The position numbers and the translations under genes are program-made. Shown in pieces: positions 15,252 to 19,766 of a stretch of 19,766 bases of DNA. This DNA is from Gallionellales bacterium UBA7399. Its GTDB lineage: Bacteria; Pseudomonadota; Gammaproteobacteria; Burkholderiales; Gallionellaceae. The notes under the pieces were generated by a model. That model was not told where the DNA came from. It was given only the letters and a program-made list of their open reading frames with translations, and searched no databases. The stretch spans positions 358 through 20,123 of the forward strand of contig DKNB01000077.1 of the NCBI GenBank assembly GCA_002470125.1, given 5' to 3'. Position 1 is the stretch's first letter, and each line of letters starts with the position of its first letter.

Positions 15252-15557
15252 TTACCAGCTTGCCTTGATTACACCAGGAACTTCGCCACGCATTACAAAT
15301 TCACGTAATTTGATGCGACCCAGACCAAATTTACTGTACACACCACGCGGACGTCCGGTCAACGAACAGCGATTACGCAGGCGCACCGGGCTAGAATTAC
15401 GTGGCAACACCTGTAATTTCTGGCGAGCGTTGTAACGCTCCTCATCGCTCAGCTGAGCGTTGGTTATGATTGCCGTCAGCTCAGCACGCTTAGTGGCGTA
15501 TTTTTTGACCGTATCACGACGCTTTTGTTCTCGATTAATAACAGCTGCTCTAGCCAT
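15252..15557 (-). CDS. rpsN: 30S ribosomal protein S14, zinc-free long type
   Basis: This 101-residue protein is the long form. It lacks the paired CxxC motifs of zinc-type S14 and has only one Cys in RLRNRCSLTGRPRGVYSKFG. The C-terminal GLGRIKLREFVMRGEVPGV is standard. S14 assembles into the 30S head with S10 and S3. It lies between rplE and rpsH. Confidence 0.97.
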   Translation of the reverse strand: MARAAVINREQKRRDTVKKYATKRAELTAIITNAQLSDEERYNARQKLQVLPRNSSPVRLRNRCSLTGRPRGVYSKFGLGRIKLREFVMRGEVPGVIKASW

Positions 15558-15564
15558 GTTGTCC

Positions 15565-16104
15565 TCAGTTCTTCAACGGGAATTTGAATGCCAACAAGAG
15601 CGCACGCGCCTCGTCGTCGGTTTTCGCACTGGTGGTAATAGTAATATTCATACCACGCAATGCATCAATCTTATCGTACTCAATCTCTGGAAAGATGATT
15701 TGCTCCTTGATACCCATGTTGTAATTTCCACGGCCATCGAATGCCTTGCCAGAGATGCCACGGAAATCTCGGATACGTGGGATGGCTACCGTCACCAAGC
15801 GATCCAAAAATTCATACATGCGTTCCTTGCGCAAGGTCACCTTGCACCCAACCGGATAGTTTTCACGAATCTTAAAGCCAGCGATAGACTTCTTTGACTT
15901 TGTCACTACCGGCTTTTGCCCAGCGATTTTCTGCATATCGGCTACCGCGTGCTCCATCACCTTCTTGTCTGCCACCGCCTCACCAACGCCCATATTTAGC
16001 GTAATTTTTTCGATACGCGGCACCTCCATGATCGACTTATAGCCAAACTTGGCCATCAACCCTGCGGTTACCGTGTTCTTGTAAAGATCATACAGACGAG
16101 CCAT
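15565..16104 (-). CDS. rplE: 50S ribosomal protein L5
   Basis: The 179-residue protein has MEVPRIEKITLNMGVGEAV, QKPVVTKSKKSIAGFKIREN and the C-terminal GMNITITTSAKTDDEARALL. L5 binds 5S rRNA and forms the bridge with S13 in the 30S head. It lies 14 bases after rplX and 7 before rpsN. Confidence 0.98.
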   Translation of the reverse strand: MARLYDLYKNTVTAGLMAKFGYKSIMEVPRIEKITLNMGVGEAVADKKVMEHAVADMQKIAGQKPVVTKSKKSIAGFKIRENYPVGCKVTLRKERMYEFLDRLVTVAIPRIRDFRGISGKAFDGRGNYNMGIKEQIIFPEIEYDKIDALRGMNITITTSAKTDDEARALLLAFKFPLKN

Positions 16105-16118
16105 TCCTTATTACCCCT

Positions 16119-16433
16119 TTACGCGTCAATCACTTCGCCATTCGACCTGAAAACGCGCATCTTGCGACCATCTTCCAGGACTTTAATACCCACGCGGTCA
16201 GCCTTTTTCGACGTCGCGTTATAAATAGCTACATTGGAGGCGTGAATTGACATCTCTACAGCCACAATGCCGCCAGTCAAACCCTTTGTTGGGTTTGGTT
16301 TTTGATGCTTTTTAACCATATTGATGCCGCTCACCAACAGGCGATCGTCTAACACGCGTAGCACGCTACCGCGGTTACCCTTATCTTTTCCAGCGATAAC
16401 GATTACATCGTCATTTTTTTTAATCTTGCGCAT
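16119..16433 (-). CDS. rplX: 50S ribosomal protein L24
   Basis: The 104-residue protein has an N-terminal KOW domain (KKNDDVIVIAGKDKGNRGSV) and the core VSGINMVKKHQKPNPTKGLT. L24 starts 50S assembly and lies at the exit tunnel mouth. The ribosome binding site CTAAGGAAA lies in a 49-base gap after rplN. Confidence 0.97.
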   Translation of the reverse strand: MRKIKKNDDVIVIAGKDKGNRGSVLRVLDDRLLVSGINMVKKHQKPNPTKGLTGGIVAVEMSIHASNVAIYNATSKKADRVGIKVLEDGRKMRVFRSNGEVIDA

Positions 16434-16482
16434 GGCTTTTCCTTAGGCTGCGTTGTGTCTTCGCTTGCAATATATCCGTCGT

Positions 16483-16851
16483 TTACAAAACTTCAGGGGC
16501 GAGCGATACGATCTTCATAAATTTCTCGGTTCTCAGTTCACGCGTAACCGGGCCAAATATTCTGGTACCAATCGGCTCGAGCTTTGCATTTAACAAAACT
16601 GCCGCATTACCATCAAATTTTATTAATGAACCATCTGGGCGACGCACCCCCTTGGCCGTACGGACTACCACAGCACTGTACACCTCCCCTTTTTTGACAC
16701 GGGAACGTGGAGCGGCATCTTTTATGCTGACCTTGATCACATCGCCAATGGCGGCATAACGGCGCTTAGAGCCACCCAACACCTTAATGCACATAACAGA
16801 GCGCGCACCAGTGTTATCAGCCACACTTAAAACGGATTGCATTTGTATCAT
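16483..16851 (-). CDS. rplN: 50S ribosomal protein L14
   Basis: This is a 122-residue protein starting MIQMQSVLSVADNTGARSVM with the pattern CIKVLGGSKRRYAAIGDVIK and the C-terminal EKFMKIVSLAPEVL. L14 is at the subunit interface and contacts 16S rRNA. It is the first gene downstream of the predicted spc promoter, and the leader between them is about 87 bases. Confidence 0.98.
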   Translation of the reverse strand: MIQMQSVLSVADNTGARSVMCIKVLGGSKRRYAAIGDVIKVSIKDAAPRSRVKKGEVYSAVVVRTAKGVRRPDGSLIKFDGNAAVLLNAKLEPIGTRIFGPVTRELRTEKFMKIVSLAPEVL

Positions 16852-16901
16852 TTATTTATACTCCAACTTTATCCGCATAAAATGGCGACGGCTAGTCTTG
16901 G

Positions 16902-16915
16902 AACCCGTTCGGGTT
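16902..16915 (-). other. Perfect palindrome / hairpin in the rplN leader
   Basis: AACCCGTTCGGGTT is a perfect 14-base inverted repeat lying between the predicted transcription start (near 16938) and the rplN start. In RNA it would give a 5-bp stem with a GAAC loop. It is not followed by U residues, so it is not a terminator; a leader structure or regulator site is possible. Confidence 0.5.
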
Positions 16916-16944
16916 AGATCAGTGCAAAAAACACTTAGCCTGCC

Positions 16945-16973
16945 ATTATATGCAAATCCAACAATTAACACAA
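16945..16973 (-). promoter_or_regulatory. spc-type promoter upstream of rplN
   Basis: On the minus strand, TTGTGT (16973-16968) is followed by a 17-bp spacer and a perfect TATAAT (16950-16945). Transcription should start near 16938. The bases just after the -10 are GGCAGGC, a GC-rich discriminator. The E. coli spc promoter occupies the same rpsQ-rplN interval. GC-rich discriminators are known to favour negative control by ppGpp and DksA at ribosomal promoters, so stringent control is a reasonable inference. Confidence 0.8.
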
Positions 16974-16983
16974 GCATTAAACT

Positions 16984-17015
16984 CAGGCCAGGGCCTGCTT
17001 GCCCCTGCTACGGGG
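16984..17015 (-). terminator. Tandem hairpins at the end of the S10 section
   Basis: Just after the rpsQ stop, CCCC (17002-17005) can pair with GGGG (17012-17015), and CAGGC/GCCTG form a stem within 16984-16997. The second stem is followed on the minus strand by AGTTTAATG, a poor U-tract. The pair may attenuate S10 transcription before the spc promoter without fully stopping it. Confidence 0.4.
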
Positions 17016-17019
17016 TGAT

Positions 17020-17283
17020 TTAAACGGCTTGGGATTTATCAACGAGCTTGGTCACACGCCAACTTTTTGTTTTGGCTAGCGGCCGACACTCTTCGATAGC
17101 AACCAAGTCACCTTGATGGAACTCGTTATTCTCATCATGAGCGTGATATTTTTTAGAGACCCGCAACACCTTGCCTAGCAAGGCATGTTTGATCTTACGC
17201 TCAACCAGTACGGTGACGGTCTTGTCCATCTTATCGCTAACAACCGTACCGGTCAGCATACGCTTTAGATTTGTTGTACTCAT
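17020..17283 (-). CDS. rpsQ: 30S ribosomal protein S17
   Basis: The 87-residue protein is an OB-fold with RMLTGTVVSDKMDKTVTVLV, KVLRVSKKYHAHDENNEF and GDLVAIEECRPLAKTKSW, all classic for S17, a primary binder of the 16S 5' domain. The start overlaps the rpmC stop by one base (TAATG). It ends the S10 section and is followed by the 168-bp gap. Confidence 0.98.
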   Translation of the reverse strand: MSTTNLKRMLTGTVVSDKMDKTVTVLVERKIKHALLGKVLRVSKKYHAHDENNEFHQGDLVAIEECRPLAKTKSWRVTKLVDKSQAV

Positions 17284-17474
17284 TATTGAGCACCCTTTTC
17301 TGTCATTATGGTTTTTACACGAGCAATATCACGGCGCACCTTAAGGAGCTGGCTGTTGTTGCTCAGCTGCTGGGTGGCGAGCTGCATGCGCAAGCCAAAC
17401 TGCGCCTTTGTCAGGGATAACAGCTCTTCATGTAATTCCGTTGCCGATTTCAGTCTCAATTCATCCACCTTCAT
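17283..17474 (-). CDS. rpmC: 50S ribosomal protein L29
   Basis: This 63-residue, all-helical protein starts MKVDELRLKSATELHEELLS and includes QFGLRMQLATQQLSNNSQL and VRRDIARVKTIM, the standard L29 pattern. L29 sits at the exit tunnel and forms part of the docking site for trigger factor and SRP. It starts one base after the rplP stop and overlaps rpsQ by one base. Confidence 0.97.
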   Translation of the reverse strand: MKVDELRLKSATELHEELLSLTKAQFGLRMQLATQQLSNNSQLLKVRRDIARVKTIMTEKGAQ

Positions 17475-17475
17475 A

Positions 17476-17892
17476 TTATGCCCCCACCTGTCTAATTACG
17501 AACGTGGTGGCAATAGGTAGCTTGGCCGAAGCCAAGCGGAATGCCTCACGTGCTATCACCTCTTCCACGCCATCCATCTCATACAGCATCTTGCCAGGCT
17601 GAATCTCGGCAACGTAGTACTCTGGATTACCCTTACCGTTACCCATACGAACCTCTGCAGGCTTTTGTGAAATGGGTTTATCCGGGAAAATGCGGATCCA
17701 TATACGGCCACCACGCTTAATGTGTCGTGTCATGGCGCGGCGTGCTGCCTCTATTTGGCGCGCCGTCAGGCGGCCACGAGCGACGGCCTTTAGGCCGAAC
17801 TCACCGAAGCTAACCTTGTTGCCCCGTGTTGCAATGCCAGTATTGCGCCCTTTTTGTTCCTTGCGATATTTTCTTCTAGCTGGCTGTAACAT
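17476..17892 (-). CDS. rplP: 50S ribosomal protein L16
   Basis: The 138-residue protein starts MLQPARRKYRKEQKGRNTG and has the conserved RAMTRHIKRGGRIWIRIFPD and RMGNGKGNPEYYVAEIQPG. L16 lies near the peptidyl-transferase and A-site tRNA region. The start is secure by homology, and it lies 17 bases inside the 3' end of rpsC. GGGGAC in the rpsC coding sequence is the likely ribosome binding site. Confidence 0.97.
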   Translation of the reverse strand: MLQPARRKYRKEQKGRNTGIATRGNKVSFGEFGLKAVARGRLTARQIEAARRAMTRHIKRGGRIWIRIFPDKPISQKPAEVRMGNGKGNPEYYVAEIQPGKMLYEMDGVEEVIAREAFRLASAKLPIATTFVIRQVGA

Positions 17893-18589
17893 TTCTTGTC
17901 CCCGACTTTCTAACCCTCTTCTCAGGTTCGGATGCTACCGGGGCAACCACTTCCTCCACTCCGGTATGATCGCCCTTGTAAACCCACACCTTAACCCCAA
18001 TAATTCCGTAAGTTGTCTTAGCCTCAGATGTGCCGTAATCAATATTTGCTCTCAAAGTGTGCAGCGGCACACGTCCTTCACGATACCACTCGGTACGCGC
18101 AATTTCGATCCCATTGAGACGACCGGCGCTCATTATTTTTATGCCTTGGGCACCTAAACGCATGGCGTTCTGCATAGCCCGCTTCATGGCACGACGGAAC
18201 ATGATGCGCTTTTCAAGTTGCGAGGTAATGCTTTCTGAAATCAATTGGGCATCTATTTCTGGCTTCCGTACCTCTTCTATATTCAATGCCACGTCAGGTA
18301 ACCCCATACGCTTTCTCAACTCAACGCGTAACGTCTCAATATCTTCACCCTTTTTACCAATCACCACGCCGGGACGAGCGGTGTAGATCGTTATCTTGGC
18401 GTTCTTTGCTGGTCGCTCAATGATGATCTTAGAAATGCCAGCACCAAAAAGTTTCTTTTTTAGATACTCTCGCACCTCAATATCTTTCAGCAAGGTGCTG
18501 GCAAAGTTATTGCTATTGGCGTACCACTTTGAAGACCAATTTTTATATACGCTCAATCGGAAGCCGATTGGATGAATTTTTTGTCCCAT
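17876..18589 (-). CDS. rpsC: 30S ribosomal protein S3
   Basis: From ATG 18589 the protein has 237 residues and starts MGQKIHPIGFRLSVYKNW, the usual S3 beginning; a longer in-frame reading to 18664 would overlap rplV. The type-2 KH domain has TIYTARPGVVIGKKGEDIE, whose GKKG is the RNA-binding loop. The C-terminal domain has SAGRLNGIEIARTEWYREGR. S3 lines the mRNA entry channel and has helicase activity with S4 and S5. The tail beyond VWVYKGD is basic and variable. Its last 17 bases overlap rplP. Confidence 0.97.
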   Translation of the reverse strand: MGQKIHPIGFRLSVYKNWSSKWYANSNNFASTLLKDIEVREYLKKKLFGAGISKIIIERPAKNAKITIYTARPGVVIGKKGEDIETLRVELRKRMGLPDVALNIEEVRKPEIDAQLISESITSQLEKRIMFRRAMKRAMQNAMRLGAQGIKIMSAGRLNGIEIARTEWYREGRVPLHTLRANIDYGTSEAKTTYGIIGVKVWVYKGDHTGVEEVVAPVASEPEKRVRKSGTRNVTAS

Positions 18590-18596
18590 ATCTGTT

Positions 18597-18926
18597 TTAG
18601 CTCCCGACGATAATCGTAATGTGGCAGGGCTGCTTCTCGATACTGTTACCACGACCCTTTGCACGCGCAGAAGTTCTTTTTAAGGGTGTTCCTTTGTCCA
18701 CATAGATAGTGGAGACCCTCAGCTGATCAATGTCAGCACCATCATTGTGCTCGGCATTGGCAAGTGCCGATTCCAGGCCCCTCTTAATGATTCCGGCTGC
18801 CTTTTTGGGACTGAAAGTTAGCACATTCAGCGCCTTGCCAACCGGTAAACCACGAATCTGATCTGCCACCAGACGACCTTTTTGAGCCGATAGGCGAACA
18901 CCTTTTACCACTGAAATTGTGTTCAT
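18597..18926 (-). CDS. rplV: 50S ribosomal protein L22
   Basis: The protein has 109 residues, with RLSAQKGRLVADQIRGLPV and the C-terminal beta-hairpin region TSARAKGRGNSIEKQPCHI that reaches into the peptide exit tunnel; changes there in other bacteria affect macrolide sensitivity. Two ATG codons are adjacent (18929, 18926). AAGGAG at 18932-18937 lies 5 bases before 18926 and only 2 before 18929, so 18926 is chosen. The ribosome binding site overlaps the rpsS stop codon. Confidence 0.96.
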   Translation of the reverse strand: MNTISVVKGVRLSAQKGRLVADQIRGLPVGKALNVLTFSPKKAAGIIKRGLESALANAEHNDGADIDQLRVSTIYVDKGTPLKRTSARAKGRGNSIEKQPCHITIIVGS

Positions 18927-18935
18927 CATGTCTCC

Positions 18936-19220
18936 TTATTTTTTCTTGACCACTGCTTTTTTATCGGCAGCATGTCCCTTGAAGGTGCGGGTCAAAGAAA
19001 ACTCACCAAGCTTGTGTCCCACCATGTTCTCAGAGATATACACCGGGATATGCTGCCTGCCATTGTGCACAGCAATCGTCAAACCCACGAACTCAGGCAA
19101 CACTGTAGACCGACGTGACCAAGTCTTGACCGGCCGCTTGTCGCTCGTAGCGCGCACGACCTCAATTTTTTTTATCAAATACCCGTCAACAAACGGGCCT
19201 TTTTTAATGGAACGTGCCAT
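18936..19220 (-). CDS. rpsS: 30S ribosomal protein S19
   Basis: The 94-residue protein starts MARSIKKGPFVDGYLIKK, with KTWSRRSTVLPEFVGLTIAV and NMVGHKLGEFSLTRTFKGH. S19 forms a complex with S13 in the 30S head near the A-site tRNA. It lies 12 bases after rplB, in the standard S10 order. Confidence 0.98.
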   Translation of the reverse strand: MARSIKKGPFVDGYLIKKIEVVRATSDKRPVKTWSRRSTVLPEFVGLTIAVHNGRQHIPVYISENMVGHKLGEFSLTRTFKGHAADKKAVVKKK

Positions 19221-19232
19221 ATCTTCTACCCC

Positions 19233-19766
19233 TTAAGTCTGAAAGCGACGGCGTACTATCATGCCGCTTGTGCGCTTGTTGCGACGCGTACGGAAACCCT
19301 TGGCCGGCACACCCCATGGGCTAACTGGGTTACGACCTGCAGCGGTTTTTCCTTCACCACCTCCGTGAGGATGGTCAACCGGGTTCATTACCACACCCCG
19401 TACAGTCGGCCGAATACCTCTCCAGCGGTTTGCACCCGCCTTGCCGATGGATCTCAGGTTATGCTCTTCATTGCCAACCTCTCCGAGGGTCGCACGGCAA
19501 TCGACATGCACCTTACGAATTTCACCAGAACGTAGTCGCAGCTGTGCGTAATCCCCTTCCCGAGCCAGTAACTGGACAGATGTACCTGCAGAACGGGCCA
19601 GCTGAGCACCCTTTCCAGGGAGCATTTCCACGCAGTGGATCGTACTTCCGACCGGGATATTGCGAAGTGGTAAGGTATTACCATTCTTGATGGGAGCATC
19701 ACCCCCGTTAATAAGCTGCATCCCCGCGCTAATACCCTTGGGGGCAATGATGTAACGACGCTCACC
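19233..19766 (-). CDS. rplB: 50S ribosomal protein L2 (3' part)
   Basis: The 5' end lies beyond the window. The frame is open to base 19766, giving 177 of the roughly 275 residues of L2, beginning GERRYIIAPKG. The highly conserved C-terminal region MNPVDHPHGGGEGKT contains the histidine equivalent to E. coli H229, close to the peptidyl-transferase centre, and the protein ends SGMIVRRRFQT. L2 binds 23S rRNA and is needed for subunit association and peptidyl transfer. Confidence 0.98.
   Translation of the reverse strand, partial: GERRYIIAPKGISAGMQLINGGDAPIKNGNTLPLRNIPVGSTIHCVEMLPGKGAQLARSAGTSVQLLAREGDYAQLRLRSGEIRKVHVDCRATLGEVGNEEHNLRSIGKAGANRWRGIRPTVRGVVMNPVDHPHGGGEGKTAAGRNPVSPWGVPAKGFRTRRNKRTSGMIVRRRFQT

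Noticed and set aside
1..19766. CRISPR arrays, tRNA or rRNA genes, insertion sequences, attachment sites
   Set aside because: No regularly spaced repeats, cloverleaf-like sequences, transposase or integrase frames, or flanking direct repeats were seen on either strand.

Overview
The window appears to come from a betaproteobacterium, or a close relative, with mid-range base composition. Three points support this: the order secY-infA-rpmJ-rpsM (many gammaproteobacteria have no infA there), the cysteine-bearing N-terminus of ribosomal protein S4, and the uvrA / MFS transporter / ssb neighbourhood. This assignment is inferred from remembered gene orders and protein features, not from a search.

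Layout. Bases 1-456 hold the 3' end of a MarC-family membrane protein gene on the + strand. It converges on a minus-strand group, in transcription order MFS transporter (1626-3005), ssb (1163-1624) and greB (485-1054). uvrA (3074-5899, +) is divergent from the MFS gene, with 68 bp between them. Bases 6108-8095 hold three + strand genes that I could not assign to a characterised system: a secreted protein of about 317 residues, a secreted protein of 113 residues that shares its C-terminal domain, and a four-helix membrane protein coupled to the second. Two almost identical intrinsic terminators (7124-7152, 8131-8159) divide this segment into two transcription units, and the second also ends the ribosomal operon arriving from the other side.

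The rest (8181-19766, all minus strand) is the S10/spc/alpha ribosomal protein supercluster. In transcription order it runs rplB (cut by the window end), rpsS, rplV, rpsC, rplP, rpmC, rpsQ, then a 168-bp gap, rplN, rplX, rplE, rpsN, rpsH, rplF, rplR, rpsE, rpmD, rplO, secY, infA, rpmJ (only 38 codons), rpsM, rpsK, rpsD, rpoA, rplQ. The gap before rplN carries a well-formed sigma70-type promoter with a consensus -10 and a GC-rich discriminator, in the position of the E. coli spc promoter. Most other junctions are tight or overlapping.

How the genes work together. The large block makes the translation apparatus, the SecYEG channel core, initiation factor IF-1 and the RNA polymerase alpha subunit. 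The uvrA/ssb/greB side serves DNA repair, single-stranded DNA protection and rescue of stalled transcription. The least ordinary part is the 6108-8095 segment. Its two exported proteins share a His- and Cys-bearing domain and lie next to a small histidine-containing membrane protein, so an envelope function, possibly metal handling, is a reasonable but unproven guess.
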